DNA of 64,000 nt from the NCBI RefSeq assembly GCF_002844535.1, contig NZ_PJNH01000004.1, positions 70,074 through 134,073 of the forward strand, in the 5' to 3' direction. The DNA is from Halalkalibacillus sediminis (lineage in GTDB: Bacteria; Bacillota; Bacilli; Bacillales; Alkalibacillaceae). Numbering within the stretch: the stretch's first letter is position 1; each line of letters begins with the position of its first letter. This document shows, piece after piece, positions 47,261 to 56,084 of this stretch. The notes beneath the pieces were generated by a model. It saw only the letters and a list, made by a program, of their open reading frames with translations, had not been told where the DNA came from and searched no databases. The position numbers and the translations under genes are program-made.

Positions 47261-48226
47261 TTAGTATGATTTTGCACCTAGATATTTCGGTGCCCAGTAA
47301 GAGTTATTCATGTCGCTTACTGTAACTCCTGTTGATGAACCAGCGTGAACGAATTCACCGTTACCTAGGTAAATTCCTGCGTGAGATGGGCCTGGTTTGT
47401 ATGTTTCGAAAAATACGATGTCCCCACGTTCAGGAGATCCTGTACTTTCACCTGCATTCCAAATGTCGCTAACGGTACGCGGTAGGTCGACCCCTTCTTG
47501 AGCGAATACGTACTGTAGATATCCACTACAATCGAAACCAGACGGGGATGTACCTGCCCAAACATATGGAGTACCTACGTGTTTCATAGCTTCATTGATT
47601 AATGATTCTGTAGAAGAAACTTGATCTGAAGTTGAACCATATGAACTTGTTGTCGCTTCGCCATTTACTTTTAAGGTCTGTCCAGCATAAATCAAATCAC
47701 TTGAAAGGTTATTTAGTGATTTCAAGCTCGAAACGGTTGTGTTATAGTCTCCAGCGATTCTTGATAATGTATCACCTGATTGTACTGTATAACTTGTCGT
47801 TTTAGTTGCCGTGCTCGTGGTTGTTTCTTCAGTCGCGGACCCTGATACTTTAAGTTGTTGTCCGACTAGGATAAGGTTTGATGATAATCCGTTCAGCTGC
47901 TTTATGTTACTTACTGGTGTGTTGTATTTACCTGATATATGAGATAGTGTGTCTCCAGATTGTACGGTATGTATTTGTGTATTCTGTTCTACTTCTACGT
48001 TGTTGTTATCTGTATTGCTGATAACAAGTATCTGTCCCGGGTAAATCATGCTTCCTGATATGTTGTTCAATGATTGTAATTCTTGAACACTTGAATCAAC
48101 TTGCTGTGAGATCTTCCATAAACTGTCGCCTGATTTTACAGTGTAAGACTCCTCTGCATGAGCGTATGTTTGCCCTGCCACGACTAATCCTGTTGTCAAC
48201 GCCAATGTTGTAATTGTCTTCTTGAT
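47261..48226 (-). CDS. Secreted LysM/NlpC-P60 peptidoglycan endopeptidase (LytE/CwlS-like)
   Basis: About 321 aa: signal peptide ending in YAHA, three LysM repeats (YTVKSGDSLWKI, HTVQSGDTLSHI, YTVQSGDTLSRI) joined by Ser/Thr linkers, then an NlpC/P60 domain with catalytic Cys in FDCSGYLQYVF and His in PSHAGIYLG. It cuts the D-Glu-meso-DAP bond in cell-wall peptides. The AGGAGG site (48240-48235) is followed by ATC codons at 48229 and 48226, not ATG. Initiation at 48226 or 48229 restores the basic n-region KKTITT; the first conventional codon is TTG 48205, 29 nt from the site and lacking that n-region. Confidence 0.85.
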   Translation of the reverse strand: MKKTITTLALTTGLVVAGQTYAHAEESYTVKSGDSLWKISQQVDSSVQELQSLNNISGSMIYPGQILVISNTDNNNVEVEQNTQIHTVQSGDTLSHISGKYNTPVSNIKQLNGLSSNLILVGQQLKVSGSATEETTTSTATKTTSYTVQSGDTLSRIAGDYNTTVSSLKSLNNLSSDLIYAGQTLKVNGEATTSSYGSTSDQVSSTESLINEAMKHVGTPYVWAGTSPSGFDCSGYLQYVFAQEGVDLPRTVSDIWNAGESTGSPERGDIVFFETYKPGPSHAGIYLGNGEFVHAGSSTGVTVSDMNNSYWAPKYLGAKSY

Positions 48227-48240
48227 GATGTCGTCCTCCT

Positions 48241-48668
48241 TTGATGTCTAGACACGTTTTGCGCCCGATATATGCATTTTATAGGAGGATATTACAAAAT
48301 AAAAGAGTAATTTCTTCCTTCACTTTAACGCAATTTCCACAACCGATGCGTGGTAAGGGGTGAGAGGTGTATCGCGACCATAGGACTATTTTTAAAGTAT
48401 AAGTCCTTTGTCCTGCGTAGTGTGACAGTTTGTTATGTAATTGAAATATAACTGTAAAATAATCAACTAATCTATTAATATTTTATTTCTATTACTGTGG
48501 AGTTAAACAGATACTTAGTAAATGATTGGTAAATTTATGGTATCATAGATTAAATTTAAAAATTGATTGACCCTATTTGCAAAATAATAGAAAAATCTAT
48601 CCTAAATTTACAGATGTAAATTATGTGGCATATTTATGAAACTTTAATTAAATGGAGAACGTACTATT
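48241..48668. other. Gene-free stretch, divergent promoter region
   Basis: About 430 bp, AT-rich, between the cell-wall hydrolase (minus) and the 239-aa membrane protein (plus). I see a small hairpin, AGGACT / AGTCCT (48382-48408), and no convincing ORF. The T/G-rich stretch near 48420-48440 loosely resembles WalR-type half-sites, but the spacing is off and I do not call it. Confidence 0.4.
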
Positions 48669-48689
48669 TTGCTAGAAGAGGTGATACAT

Positions 48690-49409
48690 ATGGGACACTT
48701 AATGCTCTTGCTTTTTGCAGTCTTGGTGGGGTTAACATTGCGCCTCATAGTAAACGGACAATTTGAGATGGACCAATTTCTCTTAATTTTATTGTGTTCG
48801 TTAGGGGCAGTTGGGATTTTGCTTTTCGAAAAAAATCAGATTAAAAGGGATCGAAATTTTGTTCCTAATCATTCAGGAAATCAGATGGTCACAAGAATGA
48901 GTAATAGACTGGTTTCAAGCTCAAAGCAAATCTACGATTATAATAAATTTATTGGTACATATCGACGTTTTTATAATAGTTCATGGAAACGGTTCGTTGC
49001 TGGAATTATGAGGAGACCAGGCCATTGGTACCTGAATCTATCATTTTTATTTTCCGATGGAGAAGAATACATATTTGTCGGTATTAATGAAAATAAGTTG
49101 CACGGAAACCAGAAGTGGAAAGTATATCGTGGTGACGAGGAAGTTGGTTTGGTGAGGACAGATCTCTCAATAAAAAATGCTTCTAAACTAAAAGAAAGTC
49201 TCTTTCTTGAATATGACCATAAGACTTATTGGTACAGGTCATTTGGTATTGGTTCAAAAACTGAGGTCAGTGTGGATGAAAATACTGTAGCATCAGGTGA
49301 AAGGGCTCGGGGGTTTGTATACCAGTTTACACCTAGCCATGGCACTGAGCATGACGCCAAAATGTTATGTATGGTTTATATTCTATTTAACTATCAGTTT
49401 GGGCAATAA
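48690..49409 (+). CDS. Membrane-anchored protein with beta-rich C-terminal domain
   Basis: 239 aa. Two N-terminal membrane helices (about 3-21 and 27-45) are followed by a basic linker and a ~150-aa beta-rich domain (WYLNLSFLFSDGEEYIFVG, WKVYRGDEEVGLVRTD, YWYRSFGIGSKTEV). The strand pattern faintly recalls tubby/LURP-like domains, but I cannot confirm it. ATG 48690 follows AGAGGTGAT; the upstream TTG has no site. Confidence 0.58.
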   Translation: MGHLMLLLFAVLVGLTLRLIVNGQFEMDQFLLILLCSLGAVGILLFEKNQIKRDRNFVPNHSGNQMVTRMSNRLVSSSKQIYDYNKFIGTYRRFYNSSWKRFVAGIMRRPGHWYLNLSFLFSDGEEYIFVGINENKLHGNQKWKVYRGDEEVGLVRTDLSIKNASKLKESLFLEYDHKTYWYRSFGIGSKTEVSVDENTVASGERARGFVYQFTPSHGTEHDAKMLCMVYILFNYQFGQ

Positions 49410-49447
49410 ACAGAAGTGAAAAAACATAAAGGGTTTGGTGAGTTAAG

Positions 49448-49900
49448 TTGAGCAAAAGTGAAAAGGTTGTACTTACAAATATGTGTATGATATATGAAGG
49501 CGATCGTATTTTGGTTCAGGATCGCTTGAAAAGTAATTGGCCAGGCATTACCTTTCCTGGAGGCCATATCGAAAAAGGAGAATCATTCACTGAATCCGTT
49601 GTTAGAGAAGTACTTGAAGAAACGGGTTTGAAGATTGAAAACCCATCTCTGTGTGGTGTGAAACAATTTCAAACGAAGAATGATGAGCGATATATTGTGT
49701 TCTTTTATAAGACGGACAAATTTACTGGAGATTTGGCATCATCAGATGAAGGTGAAATTTTTTGGATTAATAAAGATGATTTGCATGAGTATCAGTTGGC
49801 TAATGATTTTGAAGAAATGTATAAAGTCTTCGAATCAGAAGAATTGAGTGAATTTTTCTATGATCGAGCCGGAGAAGAGAATGTTTTAAGGCTTTTATAG
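49448..49900 (+). CDS. NUDIX hydrolase (MutT-like)
   Basis: The 150-aa protein has the Nudix box GGHIEKGESFTESVVREVLEETGLKI (about 37-62), with the REVLEE metal-binding helix intact. The sequence around it (MCMIYEGDRILVQDR, WPGITFPGG) resembles 8-oxo-dGTP or general nucleoside-triphosphate pyrophosphatases. TTG start after GGTGAG. A GNAT gene follows after 39 nt. Confidence 0.9.
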   Translation: MSKSEKVVLTNMCMIYEGDRILVQDRLKSNWPGITFPGGHIEKGESFTESVVREVLEETGLKIENPSLCGVKQFQTKNDERYIVFFYKTDKFTGDLASSDEGEIFWINKDDLHEYQLANDFEEMYKVFESEELSEFFYDRAGEENVLRLL

Positions 49901-49939
49901 GCCAACTTTATCAAGTGCTAGTAACAAGGAGTTAATATA

Positions 49940-50401
49940 ATGGAATTTACCCCAACAAAAGATTTTGAACTAATTGCTAGATTAAATGAGTATGTCCACG
50001 GTTTACATCACTCCCTTTTCCCTGAACGATTTCAGCCCTATAACTATGAAAAGTTTCAGGTGTTCTTTGAGGAAATGGTTGATAAAGAGAACCATTATTT
50101 TTTCAAAGGTGTCGATGGTGACGAGGCATTCGGTTATGTATGGCTTGAAGTGAAGGAACAATCCGAAAGTATCTTCAAAAAAAGATATTCTTGTGTCTAC
50201 GTTCATCAGATTAGTTTAAAGAAGAATAAAGAAGGTAGAGGGTATGGAACTTTTCTGATGGATCAAGTCATTAACTTCACTGCAGAGCGAAAAATCAAGT
50301 TTATTGAGTTAGACTACTGGATTAAAAATGACCGTGCAAGAATGTTTTACGAAAAGCATGGCTTTGTGAGAACTAGAGAAATAGTTTGCAAAGAATTGTA
50401 A
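49940..50401 (+). CDS. GNAT-family N-acetyltransferase
   Basis: The 153-aa protein shows the GNAT acetyl-CoA loop, YVHQISLKKNKEGRGYGTFLMDQVINF (Q/R-x-x-G-x-G/A form), then LDYWIKNDRARMFYEKHGFVRTR, the closing motif B. The substrate is unknown. AAGGAG site before the ATG. Confidence 0.88.
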   Translation: MEFTPTKDFELIARLNEYVHGLHHSLFPERFQPYNYEKFQVFFEEMVDKENHYFFKGVDGDEAFGYVWLEVKEQSESIFKKRYSCVYVHQISLKKNKEGRGYGTFLMDQVINFTAERKIKFIELDYWIKNDRARMFYEKHGFVRTREIVCKEL

Positions 50402-50440
50402 TGAGGATTCAATTCCCTATACCTGGATGGAGGTATCATT

Positions 50441-50914
50441 GTGCCTGAATTCGAAGATTACATGAATGAGGAACCAGCAGATTTATTTATCAAAGACATC
50501 GGTTTTTCTGAAGGTGAAGAAAAACCACCACTAAGGATCCAATTGCAGCGCGGTCACATTGGCGATGAAGCAGGGCGTACTATCTTGGAAAGTAAAGAAG
50601 TGGTTAAGTCGAGTCCATATGTGATGGATGATAGTATAATACAAGTAGATTTTTATTGGTATATCAGTTATTCAGTTGTTGAGGAAAGTTATTCTCCATT
50701 TGATGAGTATGAAAAATATAGTGGAGGTATGTTTCGAATTTATTCTCAATCGAGATTTATAGATTACATCAAAAAAGGTACATTGGCACACCATTTACAC
50801 CCAACAGAAAATATTAAGCATTATCAAATTCCGACCTTGAACCACCTCATTGATGTAGTTGCGGTAGAGAACCCGGTTGTAAGTGAAATAAAGGTGAGTG
50901 ATCTGAACATTTAA
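50441..50914 (+). CDS. Hypothetical protein, 157 aa
   Basis: An acidic soluble protein with a GTG start 7 nt after GGAGG. It contains RIQLQRGHIGDEAGRTILESKE, FYWYISYSVVEESYSPFDEYEKYSG and a final VVAVENPVVSEIKVSDL. I see no signal peptide, membrane segment or known motif. Confidence 0.55.
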   Translation: MPEFEDYMNEEPADLFIKDIGFSEGEEKPPLRIQLQRGHIGDEAGRTILESKEVVKSSPYVMDDSIIQVDFYWYISYSVVEESYSPFDEYEKYSGGMFRIYSQSRFIDYIKKGTLAHHLHPTENIKHYQIPTLNHLIDVVAVENPVVSEIKVSDLNI

Positions 50915-51017
50915 AGAAGTTTGGCTATCATCGGTCTAGAAATGTTGAATATATTGTAAGAAAACCTTGCATTAGTAAAACCAATTGTATATAATTTCAA
51001 ATAATATAATTTTTCGG

Positions 51018-51238
51018 TGATGAAGAGAGTAATTATGATCAAGTTTCAAGCGAGTTAGGGTTGGTGGAAGCCTAATAAACTTTTCATAACGAACCGCACT
51101 TCTGAGATACCTCCTGAAACAAAAGTAGGGTAGGTCGGGTTATTCCCGTTATCAATTATTTGAGTTGGTTCTATAATGGAACAACAAGAGTGGTACCACG
51201 GGTAATCTCGTCTCTGTATAAGAGGCGGGATTTTTTTA
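51018..51238 (+). promoter_or_regulatory. T-box riboswitch leader (arginine) of argS
   Basis: T-box core AGAGTGGTACCACGGG (51187-51202) is followed by a terminator (AATCTCGTCTCT / AGAGGCGGGATT, 51204-51233, then seven T). In the specifier loop, GAACCGCACTTCTGAG places CGC (Arg) at 51095-51097. Upstream stem I starts near 51018 with GTGATGAAGAGAGTA. Uncharged tRNA-Arg should relieve termination and induce argS. Confidence 0.93.
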
Positions 51239-51262
51239 TTTTATATAAAGGAGGTTGTTTGG

Positions 51263-52954
51263 ATGAATTTAGTTGAAACATACGCAGATTGTATTGTTCA
51301 AAATCTCGACGGAAAGTTGGGTAAGCAGGAAGTAATAGGGTTGATTGAAAAGCCCAAATACAAAGAACAAGGAGAACTAGCCTTTCCTTGCTTCGCTCTA
51401 GCAAAAATATTGAAGAAATCACCTGCTCAGATTGCGAACGAATTAGCTGAAGAATTTAATGATCCACTTTTTGAAGAGGTTGTGGCTGATGGCCCTTATT
51501 TGAACGGATTTTTAAACAAAGATTATGTCAGTGAGATCACTTTGAAGAATATAATTGAGGAGGGGGAGAAGTATGGCTCACATACTATTGGTGAAGGAAA
51601 AAAGATTGTGTTGGATGTTTCGTCACCTAATATCGCTAAGCCATTTTCTATGGGTCATTTACGTTCAACAGTTATCGGAAATTCGCTCTCAACAATAGCT
51701 GAAAAGTGTGGTTTTCAGACGGTCAAGATTAATCATATTGGAGATTGGGGTACTCAGTTTGGGAAATTAATCGCTGCTTATAAATACTGGGGTGAGGAAC
51801 AAAAGGTACGGAGGAATCCCATTAAAGAATTATTGGATCTTTACGTTAGGTTTCATGAAGAAGCGGAATACAAACCAAAACTAGAGGATGAAGCAAGAAA
51901 GTGGTTTAAAAACTTAGAAGAAGGAAACGAAGAAGCGTTGCAACTATGGAAGTGGTTTCGCGATGAGTCTTTGAAGGAATTTGAGAAAATTTATCAGCTA
52001 TTGGATGTGGAGTTCGATTCTTTCCATGGAGAAGCATTTTACAATGACAAAATGGTTCAAACGATTGATTTAATTTCTAACAGGGGGTTACTTAAATACT
52101 CCGAGGGTGCTGAGGTTGTTGAATTGAGTGAATATGATTTACCTCCTTCTTTAATCAGAAAGTCTGATGGAGCTACTTTATATGCAACAAGAGATTTGAC
52201 GGCTGCGATCTATAGATATAACAAGTTCCAATTTGATAAAGCGATTTATGTGGTGGGTCAGGAACAGAGTATCCATTTTCAGCAATTATTTTTGGTACTT
52301 GAGAAGATGGGCTATGAATGGGCTAAAAACATGCAGCATGTATCATTTGGTTTTATTCTTAAAGAAGGCAAAAAGATGTCGACCAGGAAGGGGAAAGTTG
52401 TCCTCTTAGAGGAAGTTATAAAGGAGGCAATTGATCTGGCTGAAGAAAATATTAAAACTAAAAATCCGCAGCTAGAAAACAAAAGAGAAGTAGCAAAGAT
52501 GGTCGGTGTAGGAGCTATCATCTTTCACGACTTAAAAAATCACCGTAAAAACAATGTAGAATTTTCCCTTGATGACATGCTGAGATTTGAAGGTTCGACA
52601 GGGCCATATGTGCAATATACACATGCAAGAGCAAAGTCTATTTTAAAGAAGGCTGAAGCGAACGAAGTGATGAAGTCACCGCAAGGAATTTCTGATGAAT
52701 ATGGTTGGCAGGTAGTAAAACAGCTGATGGGGTTTCCTGACGTTGTAGAACGCAGCCACTTTCAGAATGATCCATCGCATATTGCAAAATATCTATTAGA
52801 ACTCTGCAGAGATTTCAACAAGTATTATGGTCAAATAAAAATTCTTCAAGAAGATGATCAGTTGGAGAGTAGATTAGCATTAGTTAAGTCAGTAACAATT
52901 GTATTGAATGGTGGGCTGAAACTTTTAGGGATAAAAGCACCGGCTAGGATGTAA
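51263..52954 (+). CDS. argS: Arginyl-tRNA synthetase
   Basis: The 563-aa class Ia synthetase has an Add1-type N-terminal domain (1-100), the HIGH-equivalent in VSSPNIAKPFSMGHLRST (about 120-137) and the KMSKS-equivalent KKMSTRKG near 373. The helical anticodon-binding domain ends in LKLLGIKAPARM. It is complete and well conserved. It is a single gene between a T-box and a terminator, in a region of small accessory genes. Bacillaceae usually carry argS elsewhere, so this may be a second, inducible copy. Confidence 0.95.
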   Translation: MNLVETYADCIVQNLDGKLGKQEVIGLIEKPKYKEQGELAFPCFALAKILKKSPAQIANELAEEFNDPLFEEVVADGPYLNGFLNKDYVSEITLKNIIEEGEKYGSHTIGEGKKIVLDVSSPNIAKPFSMGHLRSTVIGNSLSTIAEKCGFQTVKINHIGDWGTQFGKLIAAYKYWGEEQKVRRNPIKELLDLYVRFHEEAEYKPKLEDEARKWFKNLEEGNEEALQLWKWFRDESLKEFEKIYQLLDVEFDSFHGEAFYNDKMVQTIDLISNRGLLKYSEGAEVVELSEYDLPPSLIRKSDGATLYATRDLTAAIYRYNKFQFDKAIYVVGQEQSIHFQQLFLVLEKMGYEWAKNMQHVSFGFILKEGKKMSTRKGKVVLLEEVIKEAIDLAEENIKTKNPQLENKREVAKMVGVGAIIFHDLKNHRKNNVEFSLDDMLRFEGSTGPYVQYTHARAKSILKKAEANEVMKSPQGISDEYGWQVVKQLMGFPDVVERSHFQNDPSHIAKYLLELCRDFNKYYGQIKILQEDDQLESRLALVKSVTIVLNGGLKLLGIKAPARM

Positions 52955-52967
52955 AATCACAGTGGAA

Positions 52968-53012
52968 AACTGCCAGCTGACGAAGTGGGCTCTTACGACA
53001 GCTGGCATTTGA
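52968..53012 (+). terminator. Hairpin after argS
   Basis: TGCCAGCTG / CAGCTGGCA perfect 9-bp stem with a 19-nt loop, followed by a short TTTG. The T-tract is weak. Confidence 0.65.
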
Positions 53013-53039
53013 ATGTAGTAAGCGAGTAGGATAACAGGG

Positions 53040-53384
53040 TTATTTCATGTGCGCTTTAACCTTTTTAGGTATCATTACAACTTCTGTATTTAGATCAACA
53101 AATCCAAAAGAGGGGTCAATGCACTCCTCCCAATATTCAAGATGCTTTTTTGCGATCCAGTTCTCATTTTCGGTAATTTCTACCCCACCCTTTCCTTGAA
53201 CGGAGTACCAGTACAAATATTCTTCACCATTGAGCACTTCTCTGAAAATTGTTTCGACGTACATTTTTTCGATTTCTAATCCTTCCTCAAGCTCGTCCAT
53301 ATGAGCTCTGAGGAAGTTCAACCACTCATCAACTTTATGGGATTTCCCATTTTTTACTTTGAATCGGGTCAATTCAATTTCCAT
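53040..53384 (-). CDS. DUF6176-type small protein
   Basis: The 114-aa protein begins IELTRFKVKNGKSHKVDEWLNFLRAH and continues with YVETIFREVLNGEEYLYWYSVQGKG, a pattern I associate with DUF6176, whose function is unknown. It looks like a ferredoxin-like (ABM/DUF718-type) alpha-beta fold. It lies 15 nt downstream of the DUF2087 regulator on the same strand. Confidence 0.7.
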   Translation of the reverse strand: MEIELTRFKVKNGKSHKVDEWLNFLRAHMDELEEGLEIEKMYVETIFREVLNGEEYLYWYSVQGKGGVEITENENWIAKKHLEYWEECIDPSFGFVDLNTEVVMIPKKVKAHMK

Positions 53385-53399
53385 AATTTCATTCCACCT

Positions 53400-54164
53400 T
53401 TAATTCTTTACCCAATACTTGGTACAATCTTTGCTTCGATCCATGAAACCATATTCAATCATATATCTTCTTAATGTCGCGAAGTCGTTGAATTTTGATT
53501 TTAGGACTTCATTCACTTCTTTCTCAGAATAGACTTCATTCGATTTAAAAGATTTTAGTATTTGCTGAAGCACAATGATTTTACGTTTTTCTTTACTTGG
53601 AAATGTTGATAGTGGACCTTCAACACCCTCATCAAAATAGGTAGATAATACTTTCTCTTTTTCTTCTACTGTAATTGTATATCGTTCATCCACCATTTTT
53701 GCCCCCTTATGGATTCCAACCAAACTATTTTTGTTTTCCTTTTCATCACTTTTTAAAAGGTTCATGATTGCGAGGAATACCTTCGCTTGCTTTTCTTTTT
53801 CTCTGAATTTAAAACGATGATTTCTGATCGTAGAGGGGCTTCCGCTGTCCAACTCTTTGACGATTTCCTTATCAGCCAAACCCCTTTTGAAATAATGAAG
53901 AAGTTCTTTTTGGTGATCAGATAATCCGGTATACTTTTTATCCATACTCAACAGAGAATCGAACATGGAGTCGTGATCGTCTTCAATGTGATATTGAACC
54001 GCTTTTTTCGCTTCTAAAAGTACATCGCCTCGACGGTAAATGACTCCGCATTCAAAAGGTTCGTCACAAACGAGGCATATGTATGTTTCGTTCTGGTCGT
54101 CATAAATATACCCTTGGGAAAGTTCTTCGACTGTTGAGTTCCAAAACATACCTTCCTTAGACAT
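53400..54164 (-). CDS. Zinc-finger/LuxR-type HTH/DUF2087 regulator
   Basis: The 254-aa protein has three parts. An N-terminal segment holds a putative zinc site (CLVC near 32-35 and HIEDDH near 68-73). A LuxR-like HTH follows (YTGLSDHQKELLHYFKRGLADKEIVKELDSGSPSTIRNHRFKFREK). The C-terminal DUF2087 domain is about 165-254. Such proteins are transcription factors of unknown signal. The start at 54164 follows GGAAGGTG; the longer ORF adds an unlikely AT-rich N-terminus. A 9-bp-arm palindrome lies just upstream. Confidence 0.8.
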   Translation of the reverse strand: MSKEGMFWNSTVEELSQGYIYDDQNETYICLVCDEPFECGVIYRRGDVLLEAKKAVQYHIEDDHDSMFDSLLSMDKKYTGLSDHQKELLHYFKRGLADKEIVKELDSGSPSTIRNHRFKFREKEKQAKVFLAIMNLLKSDEKENKNSLVGIHKGAKMVDERYTITVEEKEKVLSTYFDEGVEGPLSTFPSKEKRKIIVLQQILKSFKSNEVYSEKEVNEVLKSKFNDFATLRRYMIEYGFMDRSKDCTKYWVKN

Positions 54165-54200
54165 ACAATAAACACCTTCCATTATAATCTTATTATTTAT

Positions 54201-54221
54201 AAACAATATAACATATTGTTT
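54201..54221. promoter_or_regulatory. Palindromic operator-like site upstream of the DUF2087 regulator
   Basis: AAACAATAT (54201-54209) and ATATTGTTT (54213-54221) are perfect inverted 9-mers around a 3-nt centre, 37 nt upstream of the regulator start. The position suggests autoregulation. Confidence 0.55.
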
Positions 54222-54400
54222 GTTAAAATAACAGATGACTATTAGTTTTATATTTTTTATTGTCATTTTTAAGGAATGTCATGTTAGCATTATTTGCTAA
54301 GGGTATATGGAATGTTAAGTTAACGAAAAAGTAATGTAGGTTAAGTTTTTTGTAAACTGCAGATAATATTTGTAGTAATTTATTGCATGGAGTGAATATG

Positions 54401-55219
54401 ATGAGTGGGACCAAGATAACAAAGGAAACTATCGTTGTTTCAAATGTAGAGATATATTGTGAACATGTTTTAAATGGAAAACCCCCGATATTTTTAATTC
54501 ACGGGTTTCTATCTTCAACTTACACATTCAACAAGGTAATCCCCCTTTTAGCTGAAAACTTTTCTGTCGTGGCTATTGATTTACCGGGTTTTGGAAGAAG
54601 TGAAAAGGCAGATTCTTTTCATTATTCGTTTACTAGTTTTGCTCAACTAGTTGTGGGTTGTATGGAGTATTTTGGGATAGAAAAAGCCACTCTTGTTGGT
54701 CACTCAATGGGAGGTCAAGTAGCTCTGAACGTTGCTAGAATGACTCCTGAAAGAGTAAATAAGCTCGTCTTATTATGTAGTTCAGGTTATATGAAAAGAG
54801 CGAATAAATTACTTGTTTACAGTACGTATTTTCCATTCTTTAACTTGTTCGCTTACCGATACGTTAATCGAAAAGGGGTTAGAGAAACATTAAAAAATGT
54901 ATTGTATGATCATTCGTTGATTACAGATGAAATGATATCCGAATTTAAGAGACCTTTGTCAGAAAAGCCTTTTTATAAATCTCTTATAAGGTTAGTGAGG
55001 CATCGAGAAGGTGATCTTTCGTCCGCCGAACTCAGCTCAATCAATACGCCAGCGCTATTAATATGGGGAGAAGAGGACAGGGTTGTGCCTGTAAATGTGG
55101 GACGTAAATTAGTAAAGGATTTACCAAACGCAAAATTAATTACTTATAAAGAAGCTGGACATTTAATTACTGAAGAAAGACCCCAAGAGGTTTATTCACA
55201 AATTCTTTCTTTTGTTTAA
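54401..55219 (+). CDS. Alpha/beta-fold hydrolase
   Basis: The 272-aa protein has oxyanion strand FLIHGFLSSTYTFN, nucleophile elbow VGHSMGGQ (about 97-104), acid Asp in WGEEDRVVP and His in EAGHLITEERP. The fold is typical of MhpC-like carboxylesterases or lipases; the substrate is unknown. ATG 54401 is preferred (GGAGTG 6 nt upstream) over ATG 54398 and TTG 54383. Confidence 0.88.
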   Translation: MSGTKITKETIVVSNVEIYCEHVLNGKPPIFLIHGFLSSTYTFNKVIPLLAENFSVVAIDLPGFGRSEKADSFHYSFTSFAQLVVGCMEYFGIEKATLVGHSMGGQVALNVARMTPERVNKLVLLCSSGYMKRANKLLVYSTYFPFFNLFAYRYVNRKGVRETLKNVLYDHSLITDEMISEFKRPLSEKPFYKSLIRLVRHREGDLSSAELSSINTPALLIWGEEDRVVPVNVGRKLVKDLPNAKLITYKEAGHLITEERPQEVYSQILSFV

Positions 55220-55262
55220 TAAGTTAGTGTTCCAATGACTCAAATTTGTGAATGTGATTTCA

Positions 55263-55859
55263 TTAATTCAACCTTTCAGGAGGCTTTCGCGAGTGATTTT
55301 TATTTTTTACTTCAACAAAGATATCATCTGAAAGGTTAGATTGGTTTTTATTTAATGGTTGATTACCCTTAAGTGCAGACATAAGTAGCTGGATATCTTC
55401 TTTAGTAGCATTTTGTTTCTCAGGCTTTAAGGAGTAGCCGAGCTGTCCATTTGATTCTATTGTGGCCCATTGCAGATCACTGATTCGGTGGACGTTATGT
55501 TGTCTGAGTCTAACTTCCAACATATCTACAGTTAGTCTTAACTGTTTTAAATTCTTCTCAACAAGTTGCCCGTTATCTACAACTAGAACGGACTTTCCAT
55601 AAATAAATGATTCAGCAACATCGAATTTTAAGACGATATATTCTACGATTATAAGAGTAACGATCATCAAAAGTGTAATAAGCATGGAGACCCATACATT
55701 ATTTTCGCTCACCGGTTGAATAATTAAGGATCCTACTGCAATCATTATCACGGTTTGAGCTACTGTTAACTGTGATATTGATTTTCTGCCAGCAAGCCTA
55801 AGGATCAAGATACCTCCGATTACAATGACTACTACCTTCCAAAGTATATTCAGATCCAT
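55263..55859 (-). CDS. DUF421 (YetF/YdfS-family) membrane protein
   Basis: The 198-aa protein has three N-terminal membrane helices (about 6-25, 32-50, 56-76), RLAGRKSISQLTVAQTVIMIAVGSLI matching the family signature, and a soluble domain with VDNGQLVEKNLKQLRLTVDMLEVRLRQHNV. YetF-like proteins are membrane proteins produced in spores or vegetative cells. The tail is basic and polar. Function is only partly known. Confidence 0.85.
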   Translation of the reverse strand: MDLNILWKVVVIVIGGILILRLAGRKSISQLTVAQTVIMIAVGSLIIQPVSENNVWVSMLITLLMIVTLIIVEYIVLKFDVAESFIYGKSVLVVDNGQLVEKNLKQLRLTVDMLEVRLRQHNVHRISDLQWATIESNGQLGYSLKPEKQNATKEDIQLLMSALKGNQPLNKNQSNLSDDIFVEVKNKNHSRKPPERLN

Positions 55860-56084
55860 AAACTACTCCACCTTTGTTATTTATATCTTTTTTATTTTGC
55901 GATTCCAAAATTAATATATACATTTTCGGTTTTTGATTATTTGCTATAATTAAAGAGCTAATAGAGGCGGAAATAGGGACCTAACAATGCTCTTTATAAA
56001 AAATGAATCAGTCATCATAGGAATAGGTTTTAAATAGAAAAGAATTATTTACTGTAATTAGTTACATAAGGGAGTTAAGAGTTT

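Noticed and set aside
48241-48480. ydaO-type (c-di-AMP) riboswitch or WalR operator upstream of the cell-wall hydrolase
   Set aside because: These are common before autolysin genes, so I looked, but the consensus elements and spacing were not found on the minus strand.
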